A DNA stretch of 64,000 bases from an uncultured Eubacteriales bacterium (lineage in GTDB: Bacteria > Bacillota > Clostridia > Lachnospirales > Lachnospiraceae), in assembly GCA_900548855.1 (NCBI GenBank), contig URMF01000001.1:1-64000 (forward strand). Reading direction: 5' to 3'. Shown here piece by piece: positions 1 through 7,997 of the stretch. Made by a program: the position numbers and the translations under genes. Position 1 is the stretch's first letter, and the number at the start of each line of letters is the position of its first letter. The notes under the pieces are model-generated. The model had not been told where the DNA came from. It ran no database searches and saw only the letters and a list, made by a program, of their open reading frames with translations.

Positions 1-126
1 GTGTTTACATGCCGTACTTTGGCATGTTATGCACCGCTACGAGCGACAAGTAGCGCAAGCGTACATGCGTTGGATGTATATGTTGCACAACTGAAGAAAG
101 AGAAAATCGAGTTTCGCAAACACCTA
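1..126. other. Left-edge non-coding stretch with two small hairpins
   Basis: I see no supportable gene here. Two short inverted repeats are visible: ACATGCC/GGCATGT at 7-27 and CGCTAC/GTAGCG at 35-55. They may belong to a structured 3' region of a gene outside the window or to a dispersed hairpin element. The open frame that crosses this stretch runs into the 3' end of the opposite-strand transporter and has no ribosome binding site. Confidence 0.3.
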
Positions 127-1422
127 TTAATTTACAGATTCGCTGTTCTGAAGCTCCTGTATCTCTTTTTTATGATACGCCAAAAGACTGACTGTTGAAC
201 CCATGATACCGGTGCATAAAAACATCACTGCCATACCGGCACCATTTCCGGTTCCTACAAGATGTCCCAACGCATTTGCCAGTCCTCTTCCTGACTGCAT
301 AAACGGTTCAAACACATAGTCCGCCAGAAAACCACCTAACAGCAGACCAATTGGAATCGTAGCATGCTGAATAGCATTCCGGACAGAAAATACACTTCCC
401 TGCAATTCCTGCGGTACCATTTTATACAGAATAACATTCTGTCCAGCCATAATAAACGGAATGGGAAAACAAGCCCCTATGGCTGCAACACTCCACCAGA
501 ACACATTCTGTCCTAATCCCATCATAATATCTCCCAGCAAAAATGACAGGGCTGCTGAAAAATAAATCATCTTGACACTGCTGATTTTTAGCTTTTTGAC
601 AGACACAACAAGTCCGCCTAAAATTCCTCCGATGCCCAGCACAGTATTTACTGCTCCAAGAACCATGCTGTCATTCCCGCTCCTTGCCAGAATCATAGGG
701 GATAATATATTTTCATAGGTCAGCTGCGAGAAGAAATTGATTGCCGCCATCGTAACAATAATATACCAAAGCCCTTTATTCTGTAATAGAAAATGAAAAC
801 CATCCAATGTACCGGACAGAAAATTCTTTTCCTCTGAGGTTTCCTTTAACTGCTCCGGTATCTTGATAAATACAAGCAGCACCACAAAGTTAAATACAAA
901 GGACAACAAGTCCACTGCAATTACCATTCCAAGCCCGCCAAAGCCAAAAATAGCGGATGCTAAAACCGGCGATATAACAGAAATCAAATTAGCGGAAAAG
1001 GACGACATGCCACTCATCTGTGACAGCCGTTCTTCAGGAACCATAATGCCGATTGCAACAGCCTGTGCCGGTGCCTGAAAGGAATTCATAAATCCTATCA
1101 CCGCATTTACCAGATAAATATGCCATATTTCCAGTTTTCCATTCCAAAAAAGCATACATACTGCCATGGAGCAAACTGCTGCCAACGTATCCGACACCAG
1201 CATAATTGTCTTCTTATGATGCCGGTCTATAAATCCTCCTGCAATTAAGCTTATCAGAATATACGGAAGAAAATTGCAAAAGGACATCAAAGACACTGCC
1301 ATAGCAGAATTTGTCTGCGTATATGTCCATAGGATAAGTGCAAAGCTGGTCATTGCACTTCCTAACTGTGATACGGAACCACCAATCCAAAATAATATAA
1401 ATTTTTTAAAACCATCTTTCAT
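127..1422 (-). CDS. MFS efflux transporter
   Basis: A 431-residue integral membrane protein of the major facilitator superfamily, resembling Gram-positive macrolide/multidrug exporters. Hydrophobic segments run through the whole protein. The cytoplasmic loop between the second and third segments carries a motif-A-like GGFIDRHHKKTIMLVSD near residues 62-78, as in proton-coupled drug antiporters. Length fits a 12-helix MFS protein. The ATG follows AAGGAG at normal spacing. Upstream lie a promoter, a five-codon leader ORF and a hairpin, a layout seen in drug-inducible attenuation. The substrate cannot be read from sequence; export of an antibiotic or other small toxic compound is the family-level inference. 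Confidence 0.85.
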   Translation of the reverse strand: MKDGFKKFILFWIGGSVSQLGSAMTSFALILWTYTQTNSAMAVSLMSFCNFLPYILISLIAGGFIDRHHKKTIMLVSDTLAAVCSMAVCMLFWNGKLEIWHIYLVNAVIGFMNSFQAPAQAVAIGIMVPEERLSQMSGMSSFSANLISVISPVLASAIFGFGGLGMVIAVDLLSFVFNFVVLLVFIKIPEQLKETSEEKNFLSGTLDGFHFLLQNKGLWYIIVTMAAINFFSQLTYENILSPMILARSGNDSMVLGAVNTVLGIGGILGGLVVSVKKLKISSVKMIYFSAALSFLLGDIMMGLGQNVFWWSVAAIGACFPIPFIMAGQNVILYKMVPQELQGSVFSVRNAIQHATIPIGLLLGGFLADYVFEPFMQSGRGLANALGHLVGTGNGAGMAVMFLCTGIMGSTVSLLAYHKKEIQELQNSESVN

Positions 1423-1475
1423 TGAATTTTATCTCCTTATAGAATATGTTTATGACCTATAAATATACAAAATCC

Positions 1476-1526
1476 AATGTGGGCAAAATCCCTTTTTATT
1501 CTCCGTACAAGCTTTGCCCGGACATT
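1476..1526 (-). promoter_or_regulatory. Candidate attenuator hairpin before the MFS gene
   Basis: On the minus strand AATGT..GGGCAAA (1513-1526) can pair with TTTGCCCACATT (1476-1487), giving about 12 pairs with a two-base bulge and a 25-base loop. It lies between the leader ORF and the transporter start, the position expected for a translation-dependent attenuator. Only a weak run of U follows, so it could act on translation as much as on transcription. Confidence 0.45.
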
Positions 1527-1545
1527 AGATCCTGCACAGAGATTT

Positions 1546-1563
1546 CTAATTCAAAAGCGGCAT
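1546..1563 (-). CDS. Candidate leader peptide MPLLN
   Basis: A five-codon ORF (ATG CCG CTT TTG AAT TAG) preceded by AGGAGGT, a stronger ribosome binding site than that of the transporter itself. It begins about 30 bases after a TATAAT box and is followed by a hairpin and then the MFS gene 124 bases further on. Short leader peptides with this layout control ribosome-targeting drug resistance genes by stalling. No protein evidence exists for so short an ORF; the call rests on the ribosome binding site and position. Confidence 0.4.
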   Translation of the reverse strand: MPLLN

Positions 1564-1595
1564 GTTCCAACCTCCTAATTCATTTATGGTTTTAT

Positions 1596-1622
1596 ATTAT
1601 ATCATTATCTATTTGTTGTAAA
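1596..1622 (-). promoter_or_regulatory. Promoter of the leader/MFS transcript
   Basis: A perfect TATAAT (1596-1601, minus strand) is preceded 15 bases upstream by TTTACA (1617-1622). The spacing is short, so the -35 box is uncertain. The inferred transcript starts just upstream of the leader ORF. Confidence 0.45.
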
Positions 1623-1658
1623 GTAAATTCTATTGCAGCCTATCGGCACATTTTACCT

Positions 1659-2315
1659 CTATTTCTCTTTTACTGCCTCAAAAAATACCCCTTCATATAG
1701 AATCATTATTGTATTGGCATCCCTTATATAAAACGTACTGCCAAAATCATATGAATTATCAACAGATATCTGTTTTACTGTATCAGCTGTGATTCCCAGC
1801 GTCTCAAATGTAATCTGGTTTTCCCAGGCTGCTTCAAAATCTGCCTTCGTCTCCGCTCCTTCACTATACTGAGGGGAATCCAGCTTATTCCCTTTGCTGA
1901 TAAAGGCATCCAATCCATATTCACATTCCGCTCCAATCAGGGCATTCATTTCCTCTGTAGTAATTGCTGTGATATAAGGTGCATAATATTCCGTAACCTT
2001 CCATTTTCCATAATAGCTCTGGGAAACTGCGTCTGTTTCTGTATCCTTTCCCGGCGCCTCCGTTCCAGCTTCCGTATCTGGCTGGCTGTTATCTGCAGGA
2101 GCCTGCCCGTCTGGATTTATATCCTGTTCCTCCGGTTCTGGCATATTTTCTTCCTGTGACGCTTCTGTTTCCTCTGTTACAGTGTCTTCCTCTGTTTCTT
2201 CTACTGTTGTTGCCGTAACCCTTTCTTCCGTTGCCGGCTGTTCCTCTTTCTTTTGGCAGCCCACGGTATTTCCCATCATAAATACAATTAGTGTAATCCA
2301 GATTATCTTTTTCAT
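1659..2315 (-). CDS. Acidic secreted lipoprotein
   Basis: 218 residues. The N-terminus is a lipoprotein signal (MKK, hydrophobic core, lipobox TVGC) with the acylated Cys near residue 20. Residues about 22-100 are a low-complexity linker rich in E, T, P, D and Q that would tether the folded part to the membrane. The C-terminal part starts with YYGKWKVTEYYAP, reminiscent of small lipocalin-like domains. It is the last gene of the BlaI/BlaR-type operon, 30 bases after the metalloprotease gene, so it is probably induced with it. It may be an envelope target or sensor partner of that system; function is unknown. Confidence 0.7.
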   Translation of the reverse strand: MKKIIWITLIVFMMGNTVGCQKKEEQPATEERVTATTVEETEEDTVTEETEASQEENMPEPEEQDINPDGQAPADNSQPDTEAGTEAPGKDTETDAVSQSYYGKWKVTEYYAPYITAITTEEMNALIGAECEYGLDAFISKGNKLDSPQYSEGAETKADFEAAWENQITFETLGITADTVKQISVDNSYDFGSTFYIRDANTIMILYEGVFFEAVKEK

Positions 2316-2345
2316 TTAATTAATCTCCTCTCTTTTTCCTTATTC

Positions 2346-3764
2346 TTATTGATAAAACCCTTTGGAACTCATTGGATACCGGACAGACACTCCTTCCGCA
2401 TTGGAAATAGACGTAATACGCAGGGCGTCTCCGCTTTTCGCAATCCATACTTCCCCATCTCCCAGAAAAATCCCCGAATCATTATATTGCATATCTGTGT
2501 CCAGGCATTGATATAGGGTACTTTTCAACGAATCGGTAAAAATGCGGTCATAATGCTCTAAAAATGCTGTACTATTTTCCACATAAATTTTTTCGCCATC
2601 TACTTTCACCACCCTTGGATAATCCACCAGTTCTGCAACTTTTTCCCTCTTGTCGCTTCTTACTGCATCCATAAATACTTCCATAAATGCTTCCGCTTCG
2701 TTTTGGGAAATGCCGCATACCTCATACATTTTCTGGCTTTCCACAGTTTCATATGAAGTATTGTTTTCTGCTAAAGCCTTCTTTGGCACTATAAAAAATG
2801 TGACAGACATTACAAAAACCACTACCGGTACCAAAACAGATGCCACCCATTTTGTGCGCCTTTCCTTAAGAACATGGGCAACCCGCTGCTCTGTATTGCT
2901 TTCTCCAAAGGCCAAAAACGCCGGATACCCACTTTGCTTCATGGCAAAATCCAGCAGGATATCCGCATAGATTTTCCTGTCCACTATTGACGAATCTTTC
3001 ATGACCGACTCATCACAAAACATCTCCATATCCTGATTCATTTTATGGATTCCGTACCAGACCAGCGGATTCCACCAGTGTAAACAGACTGCTGTTACCC
3101 CCGCTAGCCGTACCACCGGGTCCTTATGCCGGATATGCATCTGTTCATGCTGTAAAATATATTGAAATGCGTTCTCTGGCATCCCATATGGCATATAAAT
3201 CTTTGGAATGAGAACTCCCATTACAAACGGGGAATCAATCCCTTCACACCGCCAGATTCTGCCTCTTTCCCATATGGCAGTTACTACCTGCCTTCTGATT
3301 TTTATGTACTGTAACAAAAAATAAACCGCTACACCAAACACTCCTGCTCCCCATATACATTTCATGACTCCTAGAATCGTCCATGATTTAGTATCTGTAT
3401 GCAAAATATCAGACAGCTTTTTTGCACTTCCGATCTTCTCTTTATCGCCTTGCATATCCTTCCGCGTATTCTCTACTGTTACTGCTGCAGCCTGATTCTT
3501 CTTTCCAGGCTCTGCTGTTACTTGTGCAGTCCAATCCTCCGCAGGCTCTGCAAGACTCGCAGCAAAATCCATTTGCCACGCCCAATCCGGCTGCAGGCTC
3601 CAATCGCTCTCAATAAAAACGGGACAAAGCAGACGCACTAGCATCAATATCCATAACAAATAACTATATACCTTTGAATATTTTTTTAGATATACCCGAA
3701 TCACGAGTATGATTAAAATTAGTATACCTGCCTGTATTCCCATTCTCCATATATTCTCAATCAT
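2346..3764 (-). CDS. BlaR1/MecR1-type M56 membrane metalloprotease
   Basis: 472 residues with an M56 peptidase domain between membrane helices. Helices are visible near residues 11-25, 33-50, 130-150 and about 310-330. The zinc motif HEQMH is near residue 206 and is followed by the family's FCDE segment. Family members sense an envelope signal and trigger cleavage of the partner BlaI repressor. Unlike true BlaR1, the C-terminal extracellular part (about 140 residues) lacks the penicillin-binding SxxK/SxN/KTG domain; instead there is a small domain of unknown type, so the signal is unlikely to be a classic beta-lactam. It starts 15 bases after blaI and lies in the same operon. Confidence 0.85.
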   Translation of the reverse strand: MIENIWRMGIQAGILILIILVIRVYLKKYSKVYSYLLWILMLVRLLCPVFIESDWSLQPDWAWQMDFAASLAEPAEDWTAQVTAEPGKKNQAAAVTVENTRKDMQGDKEKIGSAKKLSDILHTDTKSWTILGVMKCIWGAGVFGVAVYFLLQYIKIRRQVVTAIWERGRIWRCEGIDSPFVMGVLIPKIYMPYGMPENAFQYILQHEQMHIRHKDPVVRLAGVTAVCLHWWNPLVWYGIHKMNQDMEMFCDESVMKDSSIVDRKIYADILLDFAMKQSGYPAFLAFGESNTEQRVAHVLKERRTKWVASVLVPVVVFVMSVTFFIVPKKALAENNTSYETVESQKMYEVCGISQNEAEAFMEVFMDAVRSDKREKVAELVDYPRVVKVDGEKIYVENSTAFLEHYDRIFTDSLKSTLYQCLDTDMQYNDSGIFLGDGEVWIAKSGDALRITSISNAEGVSVRYPMSSKGFYQ

Positions 3765-3779
3765 CTTTTTCCCACCCTT

Positions 3780-4133
3780 TTATTCACTGGCATCTTCTAT
3801 CATTTTCTTTATGCGCTCCGCCTCCTGCCTGGACAATTTCCGGTCCTTTAAAAAGGCTGCCAGAAAAGAAGGTACATTTCCCTGACAGGTTCGTTCCAGT
3901 AACTCGTCACTTGCCTGCCGGTCAACCTCTTCCTTAGTCACAAGAGATTCCACAATTGTATTAGCACTTTTGATAATTCCTTTATCTGCCAGCTTCTTGA
4001 TTACGGTATAGGTGGTAGACTTCTTCCAGCCAAACTCCTGATTACACAGCTTCACAAGCTCTGAGCTGGTGACAGGCTCCTGCTCCCATAAGATACACAA
4101 AAAACGATATTCACTTTCAAATATTTTCTCCAT
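3780..4133 (-). CDS. BlaI/MecI-type transcriptional repressor
   Basis: 117 residues, the usual size for the family, with an N-terminal winged helix (ESEYRFLCILWEQEPVTS.., then KKSTTYTVIKKLADKGII as the recognition region) and a C-terminal dimerisation and cleavage segment. It binds dyad operators as a dimer and is inactivated by cleavage after the M56 protease senses its signal. It is the first gene of a three-gene operon (repressor, protease, lipoprotein). Two dyads overlap the only good promoter upstream, which predicts autoregulation. Confidence 0.9.
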   Translation of the reverse strand: MEKIFESEYRFLCILWEQEPVTSSELVKLCNQEFGWKKSTTYTVIKKLADKGIIKSANTIVESLVTKEEVDRQASDELLERTCQGNVPSFLAAFLKDRKLSRQEAERIKKMIEDASE

Positions 4134-4227
4134 CCCATATAACTCCTTTTCTACTACAATAAATTGATGGTTATCGTACCGGACAGCCAGTCAGGTCTCA
4201 TAAAACGTGTACAATAAATAAGCAAAC

Positions 4228-4280
4228 GGTCTATCACAGTAGACCATTATTAGTCTATCACAATAGACCAGTATTGTCAA
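4228..4280 (-). promoter_or_regulatory. BlaI-type promoter with two operators
   Basis: The minus strand holds TTGACA (4275-4280), a 17-base spacer and TAGACT (4252-4257). Two near-identical dyads overlap or follow it: GGTCTA-N6-TAGACC (4228-4245) and GTCTA-N6-TAGAC (4253-4268), with centres 24 bp apart, on nearly the same helix face. The second overlaps the -10 box and spacer, so bound repressor would block polymerase. The half-site GTCTA differs from the TACA/TGTA core of bla/mec operators, so this pair probably has its own specificity. Confidence 0.8.
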
Positions 4281-4409
4281 CACCATATACTTGTTAAACA
4301 CTTTTTACCACAGCTATGCAGTTTTGAATATCGAATCGGTGGTATCACTTCATACTTAACTTTACAAGTATTTCCGAAGATAATGAACTATTCTGATTTC
4401 TAATACAGC

Positions 4410-4592
4410 TTACACATAAAACCCTTTATAATATGATGACATATAACTATCAATGCGCTCTTTTTGTTCTTCCAGCTTGTCCGGTACCGAAGTCAACTGA
4501 TATGCATTGATAAAATCATCATTTTCCCAATAAGAGGGGGGACAAATCGATGAATGTTCAAAAGATTGACAATAGCTGCACCATATCCACAA
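4410..4592 (-). CDS. Small cysteine-containing protein, possibly a remnant
   Basis: 60 residues from a TTG codon behind AAAGGGGTGG. It contains WCSYC and a further Cys (ICPP) in the first 20 residues, possibly a metal site, and then a charged C-terminal half. I do not recognise the family firmly. The frame is open for another 15 codons upstream without a good start, so this may be the 3' part of a decayed gene. It stands alone between the blaI promoter region and the GGGtGRT operon terminator. Confidence 0.3.
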   Translation of the reverse strand: MWIWCSYCQSFEHSSICPPSYWENDDFINAYQLTSVPDKLEEQKERIDSYMSSYYKGFYV

Positions 4593-4674
4593 ACCACCCC
4601 TTTTGTTATCATGCCGATTTCCAAGAAAAATTTCTCCTTATTTTGACATTTTCTAGTTGTCATTTTCTATTACA

Positions 4675-4720
4675 AAAAATGAGAGCTTCTCAAATCGAAC
4701 CACGACTTGAGAAGCTCTCA
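4675..4720 (-). terminator. Rho-independent terminator of the GGGtGRT operon
   Basis: A perfect 13-bp stem, GAGAGCTTCTCAA (4681-4693) with TTGAGAAGCTCTC (4707-4719), followed on the minus strand by TTTTTT. It lies 25 bases after the stop codon at 4745. Confidence 0.9.
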
Positions 4721-4744
4721 AAATAAAGCATTTTCACCTATAAT

Positions 4745-5755
4745 TTAGAACTTTCCAGCCTTCGCAGCTTCCTCGATGGAAACAGCAACCGCAACTGTCA
4801 TACCAACCATTGGGTTGTTACCGGCACCGATAAGACCCATCATCTCAACGTGTGCAGGAACGGATGAAGAACCGGCAAACTGTGCATCGGAATGCATACG
4901 TCCTAATGTATCTGTCATACCATAAGAAGCCGGACCTGCTGCCATGTTATCCGGGTGAAGGGTACGTCCTGTACCACCGCCGGAAGCAACGGAGAAATAT
5001 TTCTTGCCCTTCTCATTACACTCCTTCTTATATGTACCTGCTACAGGATGCTGGAATCTTGTAGGGTTAGTAGAGTTACCGGTAATCGATACATCAACTC
5101 CCTCCTTCCACATGATTGCAACACCTTCCGGTACAGAGTTTGCACCGTAGCAGTTAACCTTTGCACGAAGTCCCTCTGAATATGACTTACGGAATACTTC
5201 CTTAACCTCGTTGGTATATGGGTCATACTCTGTCTCAACAAATGTAAATCCGTTGATACGGGAAATAATCTGAGCTGCATCCTTACCTAAACCATTCAGG
5301 ATTACTCTTAACGGTTTCTGACGAACCTTGTTTGCTTTCTCAGCAATACCAATAGCACCCTCAGCAGCTGCAAATGACTCATGTCCAGCTAAGAAACAGA
5401 AACACTCTGTCTCTTCCTCAAGTAACATCTTACCTAAGTTACCATGTCCCAAGCCTACCTTACGGGTATCCGCAACCGAACCTGGAATACAGAAAGCCTG
5501 AAGACCTTCACCAATTGCTGCAGCAGCATCAGCAGCTCTCTTGCAGCCCTTCTTAATTGCAATTGCAGCGCCTACCGTATAAGCCCAGCAAGCGTTCTCA
5601 AAACAGATTGGCTGAATGCCTTTAACCTGATTATATACATCTAATCCAGCATCCTTCGTAATCTTCTCTGCCTCTTCGATAGAGGAGATTCCGTAGCTGT
5701 TTAATACTTCATTAATCTTATCAATTCTTCTTTCATATGATTCAAATAATGCCAT
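4745..5755 (-). CDS. GGGtGRT protein
   Basis: 336 residues, matching the conserved GGGtGRT protein family of anaerobes, named after a motif seen here as SGGGTGRTLHP near residue 260. The sequence is rich in Gly/Ala with several nucleotide-binding-like Gly stretches, and has no signal peptide or membrane segment. No biochemical role is established for the family. It follows the Fe-S scaffold-like gene by 20 bases with an AGGAGG site, and the pair is a recurrent gene neighbourhood, so a role linked to Fe-S or redox metabolism is likely. Start chosen at the ATG 8 bases after AGGAGG. Confidence 0.9.
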   Translation of the reverse strand: MALFESYERRIDKINEVLNSYGISSIEEAEKITKDAGLDVYNQVKGIQPICFENACWAYTVGAAIAIKKGCKRAADAAAAIGEGLQAFCIPGSVADTRKVGLGHGNLGKMLLEEETECFCFLAGHESFAAAEGAIGIAEKANKVRQKPLRVILNGLGKDAAQIISRINGFTFVETEYDPYTNEVKEVFRKSYSEGLRAKVNCYGANSVPEGVAIMWKEGVDVSITGNSTNPTRFQHPVAGTYKKECNEKGKKYFSVASGGGTGRTLHPDNMAAGPASYGMTDTLGRMHSDAQFAGSSSVPAHVEMMGLIGAGNNPMVGMTVAVAVSIEEAAKAGKF

Positions 5756-5775
5756 TATATCGTTACCTCCTTCTA

Positions 5776-6483
5776 TTATTTAGCAATCTCTTTGTCTGTA
5801 CGTGGGTCAATCAACTTAACAGCGTCGTCTACTCTACCATACTGACCACAAGACTTCTCATATGCAGTATTCGGGTCGTCACCCTTCTTGATGAAATCAG
5901 TCATCTTACCAAGGTTAACGAATTTATATCCGATAATTAAATCTTCAGCATCTAAAGCAATCGCCGTAACATATCCTTCTGCCATCTCTAAGTAGCGAGG
6001 ACCCTTCTTAAGTGTACCATACATTGTACCAACCTGTGAACGAAGACCCTTACCTAAATCCTCAAGACCTGCACCTACTGGAAGACCATCCTCTGAGAAT
6101 GCACTCTGAGAACGACCATATACAATCTGTAAAAATAATTCTCTCATTGCAGTATTAATCGCATCACATACTAAGTCAGTGTTGAGTGCTTCCATAACAG
6201 TTAAACCTGGTAAAATCTCTGATGCCATAGCAGCTGAATGAGTCATACCAGAACATCCGATTGTCTCAACCAACGCTTCCTGAATAATTCCCTCTTTAAC
6301 ATTCAGTGTTAACTTACAAGCACCCTGCTGTGGTGCACACCAGCCAATACCATGTGTTAAACCTGAGATATCCTTTACTTCTTTTGCCTGAACCCACTTT
6401 GCTTCTTCTGGGATTGGTGCACAACCATGATGTACACCCTGAGCTACTGGGCACATGTTTTCTACTTCCTGTGAATAAATCAT
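5776..6483 (-). CDS. NifU-like Fe-S cluster assembly scaffold
   Basis: 235 residues related to NifU N-terminal/IscU-type scaffolds. Cys residues that could ligate a cluster appear in APQQGACK, TIGCSGMTHS and DLVCDAIN within the first 120 residues; a further Cys is in KSCGQYGR. The C-terminal part is longer than a classical IscU. Family members hold nascent Fe-S clusters for transfer to apo-proteins; here the dedicated partner is probably the GGGtGRT protein encoded 20 bases downstream. The ATG follows AAAGGAGT. The candidate prophage attachment site lies 114 bases upstream, so prophage DNA now replaces most of what would have been the upstream region. Confidence 0.8.
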   Translation of the reverse strand: MIYSQEVENMCPVAQGVHHGCAPIPEEAKWVQAKEVKDISGLTHGIGWCAPQQGACKLTLNVKEGIIQEALVETIGCSGMTHSAAMASEILPGLTVMEALNTDLVCDAINTAMRELFLQIVYGRSQSAFSEDGLPVGAGLEDLGKGLRSQVGTMYGTLKKGPRYLEMAEGYVTAIALDAEDLIIGYKFVNLGKMTDFIKKGDDPNTAYEKSCGQYGRVDDAVKLIDPRTDKEIAK

Positions 6484-6596
6484 GTTGAAACTCCTTTCAA
6501 AATGTAAAATATTACCGGCATATATGTAAAAAGCTGATTGCCGTATTTAAATATATTTTCGCATATATCGTCGAAAAAATCTAGTCCCAATTTTAT

Positions 6597-6611
6597 TAAA
6601 TACTGTTTAAA
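6597..6611. other. Candidate attL core
   Basis: TAAATACTGTTTAAA, identical to 33840-33854 on the integrase side. It lies in the non-coding region upstream of the Fe-S scaffold gene, outside the first phage gene and outside the arm-like repeat at 6659. Confidence 0.6.
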
Positions 6612-6658
6612 TTTTCAATATGACAAAGCGTTGATTTTTCAATACTTTCCCACTGCCA

Positions 6659-6686
6659 TTGTCACTAATAAAACACTAATAAACAC
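6659..6686. repeat. Integrase arm-type repeats, left end
   Basis: TTGTCACTAATA (6659-6670) is followed by ACACTAATAAACAC. The same 12-mer recurs at 33707-33718 beside the integrase gene. Paired CACTA-type repeats inside both prophage ends are what arm-binding sites of tyrosine integrases look like. Confidence 0.5.
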
Positions 6687-6732
6687 AATATATTCTTTAT
6701 GCAACCTTTTCAATTATATTATTTGACGTTGC

Positions 6733-6775
6733 TAAATAAAAATTCCTACATACCTTATCTTGCGAAATATGTAGG
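6733..6775 (-). terminator. Terminator after the phage lysis genes
   Basis: CCTACATA (6745-6752) pairs with TATGTAGG (6768-6775), and on the minus strand AATTTTTATTT follows. It closes the long leftward late transcript just before the prophage end. Confidence 0.7.
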
Positions 6776-6797
6776 GCTCTTGATATTTATTAAAATA

Positions 6798-7511
6798 TTA
6801 AACAAGCGTTACATTACTTTTCTTTGTCTTGCCGGTAGCCGCACCATTTAAGCCAAACGTCACATAATCCCCACTAATACTAATTACGGTGTATACTGTC
6901 TTATAGACGAATGCCGCATATTTTCCTTTCGTATTAGCATCTGTGGAACCGCTCTTGATTTTTACCTTGACACCTTTTTTCAAGGTCTTGGCAGTGCTGG
7001 AGGTTGTCGTTTTTTTTGATGGTGCCATATTGGTTGTAGTCTTTGTAACTGCATTAGAAGAAGCCGTGCCCTTCTTTACAGGAGTATCGAATAAAGCTTT
7101 TTCCTCTTTTCTCCTGTTAACAAGACCGGCAAGGACCTTTCCATTCGCCTTATTATATAATAGCAATTTTTCCGATACAACCTTTGCACTTCTGCTTTTA
7201 ACCAGGGTGTTAAGACTGCCGGTACCACAGTTAAAAGCAAAGCTCACTAAAGCATCAAACTGGTTCTGATTTGGTTTAAAGGTCAGATACTTGCAATTAG
7301 CCACCGCCTTTTCAAAGGTCGCCAAATCGGATTTAAGCAATACAGTCGCTTTGGCAGAGGTGATTTTCATGCCACTGCTGATTACCTTTCCATCTACCTT
7401 TCCTGTGTGCCCATAGCCTATAGTCCATACACCTGCCGGGCATTTATAGGCTGCCAACTTGCAACCCTCATATTTTTTGATTAATGCAATTCCTTTATCT
7501 GATGTTTTCAT
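6798..7511 (-). CDS. Endolysin: GH24 lysozyme with SH3-like C-terminus
   Basis: 237 residues. The N-terminal domain is a phage lysozyme (muramidase) that cuts the glycan backbone of peptidoglycan. The triad is E15-x8-C24-x5-T30 (KKYEG..YKCPAGVWTIGYGHT); a Cys replaces the usual Asp of T4 lysozyme, as in some P1-like lysozymes. A Thr/Ser/Lys linker (about residues 140-175) leads to a C-terminal SH3-like module that probably binds the wall. No signal peptide, so export depends on the holin. The start overlaps the holin stop by 4 bases (ATGA). Confidence 0.9.
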   Translation of the reverse strand: MKTSDKGIALIKKYEGCKLAAYKCPAGVWTIGYGHTGKVDGKVISSGMKITSAKATVLLKSDLATFEKAVANCKYLTFKPNQNQFDALVSFAFNCGTGSLNTLVKSRSAKVVSEKLLLYNKANGKVLAGLVNRRKEEKALFDTPVKKGTASSNAVTKTTTNMAPSKKTTTSSTAKTLKKGVKVKIKSGSTDANTKGKYAAFVYKTVYTVISISGDYVTFGLNGAATGKTKKSNVTLV

Positions 7512-7981
7512 GGTTTTTCCTCCTTTACTAATCCTTCCAGCTCGTCATCCTCCTTATTAATTTGTGTTTTTGCAAGTATCAGTATTTGGATTATCCACTG
7601 CGGCAGTATGTTTGGGTTTGCCTTATATATATTTTCGCAAATACTGATACACTCATTTATAGTTATGTAGCATCCTATTATCATACCGAACACAGGTGCA
7701 TTTACAGGAAGCTCTAAACCGATTTTTTCCAAGCAAAATGGAATAAAATAATCTAAAAAAAAGCCAAAGAATAAGGCGGCAAATAGTGCCATCTTCTTCC
7801 AGAATCCGATTGTGCCTTTTTTACTGGTAATGGCATGCCCCACAGCCTTTTCACCTATGATGCCAGTAATCCAGTCAAATACAACTGCTATACACACAAA
7901 GGCTATAATCATTCCGTATTGCTTTGTAAACGCAGACAAAAGTCCGCATAAGATAGATAGTAACCATTTCATTTTTTCCAT
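7508..7981 (-). CDS. Phage holin, phage_holin_4 family
   Basis: 157 residues with an N-terminal hydrophobic segment, the family motif FDWITGI near residues 35-41, two more hydrophobic segments (about 65-85 and 95-112) and a charged C-terminal tail. Holins of this class permeabilise the membrane at the end of the lytic cycle and release the endolysin encoded immediately downstream with a 4-base overlap. The ATG follows AAAGGAGAGATAACA. Confidence 0.88.
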   Translation of the reverse strand: MEKMKWLLSILCGLLSAFTKQYGMIIAFVCIAVVFDWITGIIGEKAVGHAITSKKGTIGFWKKMALFAALFFGFFLDYFIPFCLEKIGLELPVNAPVFGMIIGCYITINECISICENIYKANPNILPQWIIQILILAKTQINKEDDELEGLVKEEKP

Positions 7982-7997
7982 TGTTATCTCTCCTTTT

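Noticed and set aside
1..198. 65-codon ORF on the + strand at the left edge
   Set aside because: No ribosome binding site, overlaps the 3' end of the MFS gene, no protein-like composition.
4410..4592. A second small ORF in another frame (39 codons from about 4613)
   Set aside because: Overlaps the CxxC ORF and has no ribosome binding site at usable distance.
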